A DNA stretch of 10,290 nt, from contig JAJKFJ010016031.1 of assembly GCA_027382625.1 (NCBI GenBank), forward strand, positions 1 to 10,290, in the 5' to 3' direction. The position numbers and the translations under genes were made by a program. The DNA comes from Tetmemena sp. SeJ-2015 (lineage: Eukaryota > Ciliophora > Spirotrichea > Sporadotrichida > Oxytrichidae). A model generated the notes under the pieces. That model was not told the origin of the DNA and did not search any database. It worked only from the letters and a program-made list of their open reading frames with translations. Positions 1 through 9,200 of this stretch are shown here, piece by piece (positions within the stretch are counted from its first letter, which is position 1; each line of letters begins with the position of its first letter).

Positions 1-120
1 AGAAGCCGGGGGCTTCTGCTCAGAGTGTGAGGTGGCGGGGGTGCCACGTGTTAAATATCCCTAATCGGCATACGTCACGGCCTATACCGTGACGTATTAT
101 ATATGCCGGGGGCCCTTTAA
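1..120. repeat. GC-rich cluster of perfect hairpins
   Basis: Three hairpins sit in about 110 bases. AGAAGCC (1-7) pairs with GGCTTCT (11-17) around GGG. GTGGC (32-36) pairs with GCCAC (43-47) around GGGGGT. TACGTCACGG (71-80) pairs perfectly with CCGTGACGTA (87-96) around CCTATA, and an outer CGGCATA/TATGCCG pair (66-72 with 102-108) lengthens that stem. The patch is far richer in GC than the rest of the window and holds no convincing reading frame. It could be the tip of a mobile element or an IES, or a boundary element upstream of the first gene. The window edge cuts it off, so its full extent is unknown. Confidence 0.6.
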
Positions 121-152
121 TTCCCTTAATTATTATTATTATATTATTTTTG

Positions 153-2172
153 AAGAAACAGGGAATAGTATAATCAAAGACTCCTACAAAAGCAACTGCC
201 AAAGAGAGTCAGTTTCAAGACCTCCTCAAGAAAAATAACAAAGATAAAGAATAGCAAAAGATTCTACAGCAACAACAATAAATTAACTAAATAAGCCCAG
301 CTATTTCGCAAACATTCATTCAACAATCAAATTCTAAAACTATCAATAACAGTATTAACAAGCTAAGTTCAAAACCACAGTTCTTTAACATCATCAACTA
401 ATAAGCATTCTAAAATAACTTTTCAAATCAAAGCTAAAACAACATTGCCCAAGCAAGTAGTATGTTTAACATAGCCACTAGAGCTAATTACAATCAATTT
501 TAGGCCAATAACTAAGATAATTCTGAACCTAATAAGAAATATAAATAAATTAATTTAGCAAGCTATTTTTTATTTAATTAAAATTTTTAGTTTTCTATCT
601 TTATTTTTATTAAATTAATTTATATTTGTTGGATAAATAGTTAATTTTGCTTATTTATTGATAATTTTAAACTGAATATAATAAGTTAACTACAGATGGA
701 GGTAATATAGGTTAATAAAGTGGTAAATCGAGGAATAAGCAATCTGGACTAATTTACTTAAATACTCATCAGCCAATTAGCACTCATTCGGCTCAAATAA
801 TCTATTAAGATAACTAAGCATTTAATTTCATTTGCTCTTTACTTATTTAAGCAAACGAGAAACAAACATTTGTTGCAAATAGTTAAAGTGATATTCAATA
901 AATAGCATCTGAAAATAACTAAGACTAACCGCCTGCAAGAGAGTTGAGCAATAATTAAAGAAGAAGAGAGTAGAACTTAGTCACAGTTAAACAAGCCAAG
1001 ATCAATCAATTTATTGTAATTTTATTGTAATCAGTAGACTAAACTAGATTAAGGTAGTCCCAAGCAAGCTTAGAACTCTTAAAAAGAAGACAATATCGAC
1101 AAAGAACAAAGAATCAAATAAATGAAAGAAGAGATCAAACGCAATGAGGCTAAAATCCATAGTTAGATGCAAGCTAGCATAAAATCATCCCAAATTAACT
1201 CTCATTTAGAATGAAAAAAATAATTGAAATCATGAAGTATATATGCTTAAAATTCTCAACAAGTCTCTTTAATTAAAAAATATTATTTTTGGCAATGGAA
1301 GCAAGGCATTCGCAATTTTACTCTAATTCTTCCTATTATGATGCTGGCAAGAGCTTGTCACCATCAAGCTACAATATTCATCTATTTAAATACATCAATT
1401 AAATATTAATGCTCCTTATAATTTGCACTTATTTTATTATGTGTTTTGCTGGATTAAAATCATTTCCTTGTTAAAAAAATGAATATTTGATAAACTTATT
1501 TATAATTCATCTTAAATTGTGTGTTTGATACCTTTAATATTTTAATGATAATTTTTTTAATACACAATATCTTGTTTTTATTCTAAAAATTAATTAGAAT
1601 GTATAATTAGGAAATAATCTATCAAAGATTGAATTATGATATTTTGCATTTATTTCTCTATTGTGTTTTATTTAAATCTCAAATGATCTTGTCAACTCTT
1701 TCTTTTAATTAAGAAGCTTTTATTATACTTACTATCATTTAAAACTTGAGCTGAAAAGAAGTTAAATGGATATTTTAATTTAAAGATTTTTTACTGATTC
1801 TATTTGTATTTATTTTAATTCAAGCAATGTTTTTAAAATTAAATAATGTTTTTTTTGTTAAATTAAAATATAATTATTTTTAATAAGTCTAAATTGAGCA
1901 ATTCCGGGAATAATCAAAACTAGAGACTAAGTAGTAAAGATGGGCCTCAGTTCTAAAAAGTATCGTCACTGCTTTTCGATTCAGCATCAAAATCAAACAT
2001 TATTGGTGGTTACAACAACCAAGCAACTCCCTCCTCCATTAAGTAAATTGATGACAGCTTAGGATTATCTGTACCGCCACCCCTCCCTCTCCTTCCTACA
2101 AGACAAAAATAAACTGAAATACTCATCAATACAGGACTCAATATTTATATTTTCATATTCTAACATTATTGA
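153..2172 (+). CDS. Gln/Asn-rich protein gene, 5' incomplete, split by five IES candidates
   Basis: Read with TAA/TAG as Gln, this strand gives Q/N/S-rich protein in pieces that change frame at AT-rich interruptions. Joining the pieces at direct repeats (530/679, 815/848, 1004/1029, 1203/1307, 1372/1899) yields one uninterrupted frame of about 394 codons ending at TGA 2170-2172. Visible features are a poly-Gln run near 265-285, a charged coiled-coil-like stretch around 1080-1150 (KEDNIDKEQRIKQMKEEIK), a serine-rich part (SNSSYYDAGKSLSPSSYNS) across the 1372/1899 junction, and a proline-rich SVPPPLPLLPT near 2070-2098. No enzymatic domain is recognised and the protein looks largely disordered. 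The frame is open to the left with no credible ATG, so the start is missing. The last ~18 codons enter AT-rich repeat DNA; the true 3' end may differ, with the gene perhaps continuing in another segment. Confidence 0.7.
530..678. other. Candidate IES 1, 149 bp, pointer TAATAAG
   Basis: TAATAAG occurs at 530-536 and 679-685. The DNA between is almost pure A/T, while both flanks read as Q/N-rich protein in different frames (0 before, 2 after). Removing 149 bp, one repeat included, joins them exactly as ...NSEPNKLTTDGGNIG.... The segment does not have GT...AG ends at the junction, so an IES fits better than an intron. Confidence 0.75.
815..847. other. Candidate IES 2, 33 bp, pointer TAAGCA
   Basis: TAAGCA lies at 815-820 and 848-853. 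The 33 bp between are AT-rich and would encode a hydrophobic island (FNFICSLLIQ) in an otherwise polar protein. Removal keeps the frame and gives YQDNQANEKQTFVANSQ. As the length is a multiple of three, retention would not break the frame, so the case rests on the repeat and the composition. Confidence 0.6.
1004..1028. other. Candidate IES 3, 25 bp, pointer AATCA
   Basis: AATCA is at 1004-1008 and 1029-1033. The frame changes here from 2 to 0, and removing 25 bp restores it as AKINQQTKLDQGSPK. A 19-nt GT...AG intron at 1016-1034 would give the same frame change and cannot be excluded. A tandem TTATTGTAAT duplication lies inside. Confidence 0.55.
1203..1306. other. Candidate IES 4, 104 bp, pointer CATT
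   Basis: CATT is at 1203-1206 and 1307-1310. The left frame meets TGA at 1212 and coding character resumes in frame 2 near 1307. Excision joins them as SSQINSHSQFYSNSSYYD. The pointer is only 4 bp, so the boundaries rest mainly on the seamless frame and on the AT-rich interior. Confidence 0.6.
1372..1898. other. Candidate IES 5, 527 bp, pointer CAAT
   Basis: CAAT is at 1372-1375 and 1899-1902. The 527 bp between form one of the most AT-rich stretches of the window, with long A and T runs and no sustained coding. Excision joins SLSPSSYN to SGNNQNQRLSSKDG with correct phase. An intron from GTCACC (1357) to GAG (1898) is also in frame but has poor splice signals. I see no transposase frame or terminal inverted repeat inside. 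Confidence 0.6.
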
Positions 2173-2278
2173 ACATTTTAATATGTAAAATCAGCAAAGA
2201 AAATATAGAAATACTCAGCTTATTATTATTATAACTCTTCATAACTTATATTATTAAAATATTATATGTATTGATGAG
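2122..2278. repeat. Short palindromic ends CTCATCAATACA/TGTATTGATGAG
   Basis: CTCATCAATACA at 2122-2133 has its exact reverse complement at 2267-2278. A third copy, in the forward sense, is at 6140-6151 inside the longer repeat described separately. The region between is AT-rich and non-coding. Confidence 0.6.
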
Positions 2279-2325
2279 CAAAATATGTGAATAATACTTG
2301 CAATGACTCTATTGCATGTTGTTTC
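2163..2325 (+). repeat. Left arm of a ~4.1-kb imperfect inverted repeat
   Basis: This stretch matches the reverse complement of 6105-6242 along its length with substitutions and small gaps. Shared blocks in order are GCAAAGAAAATATAG, ACTCA.CTTATTA, AACTCT.CAT, TATATGTATTGATGAGCA and ATGACTCT.TTG. It begins right after the end of the first gene. The two arms face each other, as the terminal inverted repeats of one element would, but they may also be two independent copies of a dispersed repeat. Confidence 0.65.
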
Positions 2326-2388
2326 AATGGGTGCTCAAGATCTTTAGTCGGCGCATCTTTTATTGTTCTATCAAAGCCCGATTATATT

Positions 2389-2451
2389 ATACTACAGAAT
2401 TTAATAGAGAATCGTCAGCTGTAGAAGCTAAAATAAACGATTAGGGATTTG
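2389..2451 (+). repeat. Left 63-bp inverted end of the acetyltransferase unit
   Basis: The sequence from ATACTACAGAATTT to AGGGATTTG is repeated in reverse complement at 4255-4317 with only two mismatches by eye. Both copies are followed on the outside by ATT in the top strand (2386-2388 and 4318-4320), a possible 3-bp target duplication. The high identity implies a fairly recent origin or ongoing homogenisation. Confidence 0.75.
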
Positions 2452-4141
2452 AATTTACTTAGTATAGATTTTGAAATATTACATGAGAAAACATCTACGG
2501 ATTTTAATACACTTATCTATCTGAGATTTATTAGTTTTCCTAACTGAAACTGATTGACAGAACAAAGCATAGGAGTCGCATTTTCTATCTGCTCCTTAAT
2601 TTTCAAGTCATTCAAGCTACTCTTTGCTACTTGCCTCACTTTGAGAGTCTGAGTCTCTTCGCCTTTGGCTTTCCTTCTTCTCTATCCAGATTTAAGCATG
2701 ATTTGCATGTTATTGATCTATTCAAGATTGCTCTAAAACTCTCTGATGTTTTTATCTTTGGCAGACCTCGCACTTGACCAACTTGTGCTTCCCGTGTCTG
2801 CTCGACTTCTGCTCCCTTCCCAAAGCATTTGTAAATGTTAATGTCTAAAGGGTAATATGGAGCCGCTTGCTCTCAAATACGAATTCAGTGCTTGAATGAA
2901 GGAGGCTCAGGGAATAGACCTCCCCAAATCGCACTGTTTATGCTTAAAGAGCAGATTTGTCAAAAGTTTTCAGTAAGTTGTATGAAATTTACTCCCTGAT
3001 CTACATCGAGAGAATAGTACTTGCACTCTTTACAGTATGAAAAATCCACTTTGCTGCATCTTTCAAAAGAAATATCGACTCTGGAGGCCCCATTATCTAA
3101 ATGAGCCTTTGCATGTCTGTACCTGTGATTACCTGTAAATGACCTTCGGCTAGTTGCAGCCCTCGAATCAGCAATGCTCATGGAAGGAATCACAGTTGCT
3201 CACTAAGCTTCCCTTTAGTTCCCTTGACACCTCCAGGCTCTCATTGATTTGGCCTGCTCGATATTTCTTAACTCTCTTTCCAAATACTTGTCCTGAACCT
3301 CTGGATTGAGTCTGCAGTATAAGCTCTGGTTTTCTTTTTATCTGACTTGAGCTACTTTTTATTCTTGTCTTGCTCTTTCAGATATGCAAATTTTCCTTCA
3401 ACTCTTCCAATTCGCAAGTCTTTGATCTCTTGATATGCTGATCATTTTTTTCTCTCCCACACTACTGGACTGCCTTCTTAGATGTTTACCCTTTGTTGAC
3501 AAAGGTCATGAGCTCCAAGTTCTCATTTGAAGGACTCTTGATTGTCTCGATCTTATTCTAGTTTGACTGTTATGTGGTGCGATTTGGGGTGGTAATAATT
3601 TCCAAGGATCTGCATAGCAATTCCTCTTTGTTTCTACCACCAACATATTTACAAAGGATCCTTTTCCCATGCCAGTCAAGGCAACTGTATCTAGGTAAGA
3701 GCGAGGAGGTAAAACCCATAGACTAAAAGAATCCATTCCTTGGAGAGGCTTCTCTCAGCCCGCATACAATACTCTTCTATATTTCCACACCTCTTGTTGC
3801 TTGAGATAGAATTCAAGATCAGGCAAGAAAGCTTTAGCTAAACCTTTTCCCCTCCAGCTTTCTACTGTCGCCATATGAAGTATATAGCAGTTAAGGTCAT
3901 AGGCTAGCTCTTCTATATAAAAGGCTGCTGCAAATACTCTCATTATTATTGCAGGTCTGACCTTAACCATCTTGAAAGCGATGTACCTATTGGACAGGTA
4001 TTCTCGCTCATATTGTCGAATTCCCCTCGTCAGTGAAGTACTCATGGACAGGAGTGAGCGTTTTCTGAGATATCTCGACCTCATATGCAGTATCCTTATT
4101 TTTTTAAGTAGTCTCTAGGGTCCTTGTGGTGACCTCGGAAT
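2415..4141 (-). pseudogene. Decayed GNAT-type N-acetyltransferase gene inside an inverted-repeat unit
   Basis: On the minus strand, read with TAA/TAG as Gln, protein-like sequence runs from about 4141 down to a TGA at 2415-2417. The N-terminal part (4084-3755) has a GNAT core: a strand NCYILHMATVES, then the acetyl-CoA loop WRGKGLAKAFL (R-x-x-G-x-A), then a helix. One frame later the text resumes as GLREASPRNGFFQSMGFT, the usual GNAT C-terminal strand-helix, so a single base appears lost in a GGG run near 3760. Further down come a coiled-coil-like Glu/Arg/Lys segment (3365-3200), Cys pairs (FSYCKECKYYS near 3025; KLVKCEVCQRQKH near 2780), another frame change near 3385 and in-frame TGAs near 3204 and 2735. 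The substrate is unknown. Some frame breaks could be IESs or sequencing errors, in which case this would be a live gene. Confidence 0.55.
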
Positions 4142-4254
4142 TCAGAGCGAGAGAAAAAAGAGCAGAAAGTTTAGTATTCTACCATTCCTGCTTCGTCTTC
4201 TTCTTTCATTTAAAATTAACTTTATTCAATAATAAAGCAGAACTAAGTCTTTCG

Positions 4255-4317
4255 CAAATCCCTAGTCGTTTATTTTAGCTTCTATAGCTGACGATTCTCT
4301 ATTAAATTCTGTAGTAT
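4255..4317 (-). repeat. Right 63-bp inverted end of the acetyltransferase unit
   Basis: This is the reverse complement of 2389-2451 with two differences. Together the two ends bound 1,929 bp, and the minus-strand gene ends inside the left copy. Confidence 0.75.
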
Positions 4318-5179
4318 ATTTCCCTTGCTATATTAGTGGAAAAACTTAGAAGAGCGTAATAATGTTGATTTATGTCTGTGCAACACGAGCTCGTTCTATG
4401 TGATAAATGCGCAATGAAACTATCTCTCGATTTATGCTTCTTACGCAATTGTTGCATGCCAGAAAACTAGAGAAGTGAGGCTTGTACTGAAAAGTGCAAA
4501 AATTATTTTCACTCGACCATACTTAAGTTTTCACTTGTTTGCATTTATTTAATCATCAATGTACAATTATTCAATGTGTGCTCTCACTCATGAATCTTCA
4601 CAGCTCATATTTAATGAACGATGATAGTTTACTTGAGCAGTGATGTGTATCGCACAAGAAGACTTTGCATGGAGAAAAGTGCTAGAGCTAATTATCACTT
4701 AAAATTAATAATCGTATACTATTAATTAATAACACTATAATCGGAATAATCTTCCATAACGAACTTTTTCGATGCGAACTCTGCGTGTGTTAAGCACATC
4801 ACTTCTCAGGTTTGTTAGCATCATTCCTACAACATATTTAGTATGATTAACTAGTGCAAACACTCATTTCTTGTTTGTGCATTAATAACTAAATTGAAGA
4901 AAGTTAAAACATAAGTTGTTTGTTAAAATTAATACTAATTTTCAGTGTGAGCCTCTCCTTTCTTCTTTTACGGTACAACTATTTCGTAAGTAGCATCGTT
5001 CGAGAGTGCGTTTCACTACGAATGTATCACACATCTAGAGCATTCAAATTTCATACGACATCGACTTGGAAACGCTCTCTTACTTTTACTTTCTTGAAAA
5101 TATAATAAGCATATTTCATTATTATTCCTCAATCATGATGAGATAAAGAGATCATATAGCAATTTAAATAGAAAAATTG
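4318..5179. other. Stretch without recognised genes
   Basis: I find no sustained reading frame on either strand under the ciliate code. The composition is somewhat less AT-extreme than the IESs, with scattered words such as GCGCAATGAAACT and TACGCAATTGTTGCATGC. The 61-codon frame at 4920-5105 has no coding character. It lies inside the inverted-repeat-bounded 4.1 kb and is probably eliminated DNA. Confidence 0.5.
5172..5179 (+). repeat. Left 8-bp target-site duplication
   Basis: AAAAATTG is repeated exactly at 5991-5998, immediately outside the other end of the transposon. Its last G merges with the G run, so the boundary is uncertain by one base. Confidence 0.75.
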
Positions 5180-5990
5180 GGGGGGGGGCTTTCCTCATCA
5201 TCAACTTTTTTTCATGAAATTACGAAAAATCACTGTCTAACCTAAAATTAGCCACAAAAACCAATTTTTTAGTCCAAATTCAATTTCAGAGGGCTTATCA
5301 CGATCATATTCTTTAATTTAGAAAATAGAGCTTAATTTTTTTAGAATCTGTCAGGCAAAGTTTTGTATTTTTAATGCAATTTTATAGAATAAAGACTTTA
5401 TTTTATTGAATAAAATATATGTTTTCAAAATATAAGATAATAGTTAACTACGAAAAATATCAATGCTACAAAAGGCATTCATAAATGAGGTGAATTTCCT
5501 TTAAACATGCTTACAGCTATGTAAAAGCTAAGGCTTCGATATTCAATTCTAGAATATTTTGAAAGAAACCTAGAATAAATGAAATTTCATATTTAATCAT
5601 CCAATCAAAGAAAAATATGTATTTAATTAAATATAATGATTTAGATATAGGTTTAGCTCAGATTATGCTAAAAAGGATACTAAAAATGAAAAGACTCGAA
5701 AACTTTGATAAGGTGATTTGGAGTACTTTTTATTTTTTTACATTAGATATCTTCAACTTGTGAATGAATTAATTATCCAAGTAATAATGCCACTCCTTTA
5801 AAATTTAAATTTTTTATAAATAAATATTTCTTGAAGGTTCTAAATGTCTTTTAAATTAATGAATATGATCGTGATAAGCCCTCTGAAATTGAATTTGGAC
5901 TAAAAAATTGGTGTTTTTGGCTAATTTTAGGTTAGACAGTGATTTTTCATATTTTCATGAAAAAAGTGGATGACGAGGAAAGGCCCCCCC
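5180..5990. mobile_element. 811-bp non-autonomous transposon (MITE-like), long terminal inverted repeats
   Basis: Left arm 5180-5320 and right arm 5852-5990 are inverted copies about 140 bp long with few mismatches. The outer ends are homopolymers, nine G on the left and seven C on the right. The arms share AAATCACTGTCTAACCTAAA, TTTTTTAGTCCAAATTCAAT and GAGGGCTTATCACGATCATA. The 8-bp AAAAATTG flanks the element directly on both sides (5172-5179 and 5991-5998) and looks like a target-site duplication. The ~530-bp centre is AT-rich with no open frame, so it must rely on a transposase encoded elsewhere. An 8-bp duplication occurs in hAT and Merlin-type elements among others, but no family can be assigned from this. 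Confidence 0.85.
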
Positions 5991-6244
5991 AAAAATTGAT
6001 CTTTATTTTGTTAAGCGATATGAATCAAATAAGTGCAAGAATCAAAATGGCAAAGTAATAAAAGTTGCAGCTTCAAAGAATCCAGCACACTCATGGTGAC
6101 AATGAACAACAGAGTCATCGATAGCATAATTCATATATGCTCATCAATACATATAGTATATGATGTAGAGTTAAAGTAATAAGATGAGTGACTCTATATT
6201 TTCTTTGCAATATTTTAATATTAATATGCTCTATAATATAAAAT
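5991..6244. other. Upstream flank of the carboxypeptidase gene
   Basis: After the transposon's target duplication (5991-5998), about 110 bp could be coding: from ATG at 6021 a Gln-rich frame runs MNQISARIKMAKQQK..., and another frame reads CKNQNGKVIKVAASKNPA. Neither joins visibly to the carboxypeptidase. It could be a displaced first segment or chance. From 6105 the right arm of the long inverted repeat takes over and ends next to the chosen start codon. Confidence 0.35.
6105..6242 (-). repeat. Right arm of the ~4.1-kb imperfect inverted repeat
   Basis: The reverse complement matches 2163-2325, including GCAAAGAAAATATAGA and TATATGTATTGATGAGCA. Its outer end lies directly before the carboxypeptidase ATG at 6245, so it either supplies the promoter region or separates the gene from an upstream segment. 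Confidence 0.65.
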
Positions 6245-9200
6245 ATGTATTTCAAAAAGCTTGAACCCTTCTCATAAGACCCTAAATCAGGTGGAGGTGC
6301 TCTTAATCCTGCCCAGCCAAAGGACCCTAATAAGTAAAAAGAACAAGAAATAATTAATTAGTGCTTGATGAATGGATAATAGCCACCTTAAGCACCACCT
6401 CTGTAAGTTATACAATTAGCATTTGCAGGTTGTAAGAAACTTATTTAATTTTATTATCTATCTTAAAAAGAAGATAAGTTATTATTATAGTCTTTTTAAA
6501 CTCTTTTTTAGCTTTAAATTAAATGAGTACGTGCAAAACAAACAAGAAAACATAGTTTACTGCCGTTATGGGTGCGACTATTTGAACAACTTTAATTACA
6601 AAGACACTTCACTACCATTTGGGAGCTACAAGATAAATCTTGATTCCCTTATTTATAGCAAACAAAAAATGCTTCAAGAAGAAAATGGAAGCTACATTTT
6701 TGGGAGGACTAATATCCTTACTCAAAGAATTAATGTAATGAATATGCTGCTGTTAAGAAGAATTTGTAGAGAAAAGGGAGCGAAAATGCAAATAACACAA
6801 GCCCTCAAAAGATTAAAAGTCACATAATTTATCCTTATCACAAGGACTACTAAATTCCAATGACTGCATAAGTTAATCCTGACATGCCAGATGAGGGTTC
6901 ATTCGGTTAAAGAGTGGCTTGTTCCCCTTGCTTGCACTTTGATTCTATTTTTGAATCTGGAAATTTAGCAATTGCATTGAGAGTTTAAGACAACGAATAT
7001 GATCTGATTCTATAAAATGATATCAATACGAAGGGTCACACATAATGTAAACTTATTTTCAATTCCAGACAATTCTTATAGGGTTTTATTTCAAGGTAAC
7101 TTCTGATTTTAGTGTTTAAACAGAGGTCAAATTTAACATTCTCAACTTATGCAAGGCTAAATCTCTGTACTAGTAAGGAATGAAAATCCTTATTCTTGAT
7201 ACTTCATCTCTAAAGTAACCACCAGTTTGGGAAAGAGCCGGCGAAAATATTTACTACTCCGATAACTAGTACGAAAGAGATTATAGCGTTTTATTTTTAT
7301 AGAATCTGAGAAGCCATACTACAGTTTGAGCTTTTCTTATACTTTTCCTAGTGGAAAGAGAGGTATTTACTTAGCTCACTCCATACCTTATACATACTCA
7401 ATGTTAAATGACTATCTGAACATTCATGCTAAGAAAAGATTCACACTTTGCCATTCTCTAGCTGGCAATAAAGTAGAATATATTCACATCGATGAGTCAA
7501 GTAAAAAGCATGTAGTGATGCCAAGAGTCAAATAAGAAAGTACTCCGAAGAGTCAACCAATTAAACTTATAGAAGGAAGAGAGAGCAAGTTAAAAGATAA
7601 AAGTTTATCTAAATACGAGCCTATGGAAAGTCTATAATAACAAGAAACTTAAGAGCCTTAAGTCTAAGTAAATAAAATGGAGAGCCATAGTAACTTTCAA
7701 CAGAAGCAAGTAATTTTCATAACATCGAGAGTTCATCCTGGAGAATCTAATTCCTCTTGGATGATGAAAGGATTGATACTTAATTTTTTATTGATGGATA
7801 TGCTTTTCAATCCTGGAACATCTGAGGAGAGAGAGATCTCTCAATACTTGAAAGAGCATTTTGAGTTTTACATTATTCCTATGCTTAATGTTGATGGCGT
7901 CATTACCGGTAATTATCGCTGTTCTTTGGCTTCTTGTGATCTCAACAGAAAATGGGGAGATCCTTCTAAAATTCTGCATCCAACTATATATCATACTAAG
8001 TTGCTTTGCTAGCAACTACAAGAAGAAATGGGAAAGCCATTCTATCTTTACCTTGACATGCATGGTCACTCTATTAAGTAAATTTACAAAACTGGTTTAA
8101 GTTTCTATTTATAGAAAAAATGTGTTTCAGTACGGTAATAAACTAGAAAATTTGACTTCAGTGTATCCAAAGCTGAGAGATTCTTTGTTTCCTCCTAGGG
8201 TTTTTAGTCACATCTTATCTAAGCAGTTTGACTATTTTTCATTCTAGGATTGATAAATTTTTTTAATATGAATTGCTCCTTTTCAATGCCTAAATCTAAA
8301 GAATCAACAGCGAGAATTACGATGTTCCATCAACTTAAGATTCCTTTTGTGTTTACTTTGGAGGCATCATTTGCAGGTAGTAATAAAGGAAAACTCTAAG
8401 GGCAACACTTTTCAATTGGAGACTTAGAGAATATCGGGAAGTATGTGCTTAAGGCAATTTATCAGACAAAGTAAATAGAAGGAAATAAAAAGCTTATAAA
8501 AGAGTTGAGCTTAGAAATCGATGCTGCTTTCGGTTATGAAGGCAAAGAAGATGTTTATGATTAGAGTTGATTATCTTATATTAGTTAGATGGCGATGATA
8601 GTGATGGAACATCAGACGAGGAACCTAATGATGTCATTTAAACCGAAGTTTAACAGCCATAGCCTTAGACAGCAGCAGTTATCCCCATCACTCAGCCTGA
8701 CACAATTTCAGAGTCAAGTTTGAACACTACAAATACCACTAATAACATCACAAAGTTGAAGAAAAAGTGATTGCAAAAGTAAACTTATTCATCAATCCAT
8801 CCTCATTTAATGTTTAGGAATTCTGGAATAATTGTCAAAAAGAAGAAGAATATTATCCCTGCATCCAATCAATAGGTGGCAAAGAATATGATTTCAAGCA
8901 ATATAAATTAGCAGAATGCAAACATAGAAAAGATTAAAATGACTAAAACTAAGTTTCAAGGTAAGTAACTAACACAAAAACATGCAAGCTTACTTTAGTA
9001 CTTTATAATCATGAATTTGCTAAATGTATAGAATTTACGAGTAAAGTCATCAAAGAGTCAATGGAGCATCCTTAGTCTTCAAATCTTAAGGAAGGTCAAA
9101 TAAAAAATAGCGAGTTGGAGGAAGATTCGACTTACCAAGATAAATCTTAAATCAAAACTTAGCCTCAAATTTAAAACTCTTACTTTAATCAATATTTATA

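Noticed and set aside
20..202. 60-codon minus-strand open frame
   Set aside because: It overlaps the hairpin patch and the start of the plus-strand Gln-rich gene and has no coding character.
1011..1031. TTATTGTAAT tandem repeat as the pointer of IES 3
   Set aside because: Its 11-bp spacing gives the wrong frame. The AATCA pair or a 19-nt intron fits.
4920..5105. 61-codon plus-strand open frame rich in Leu/Phe/Ser
   Set aside because: It is isolated in featureless AT-rich DNA, has no homology I recognise and starts with a non-ATG codon.
2163..6242. Identification as a TBE-type transposon of spirotrichs
   Set aside because: The length is similar, but I see no telomere-like CCCCAAAA termini and no transposase, kinase or zinc-finger genes in the expected arrangement.
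6416..6512. TTAGC pair, 92 bp apart, as pointer of interruption 1
   Set aside because: The length gives the wrong frame and leads to an early TGA.
6725..6764. 7-bp repeat AAGAATT, 33 bp apart, as pointer of interruption 2
   Set aside because: Excision of 33 bp leaves frame 0, which soon meets TGA at 6861 and loses the conserved frame-2 protein.
7788..8100. Open frames opposite or beside the carboxypeptidase core
   Set aside because: They are shadows of the peptidase domain, whose conserved motifs fix the true frame.
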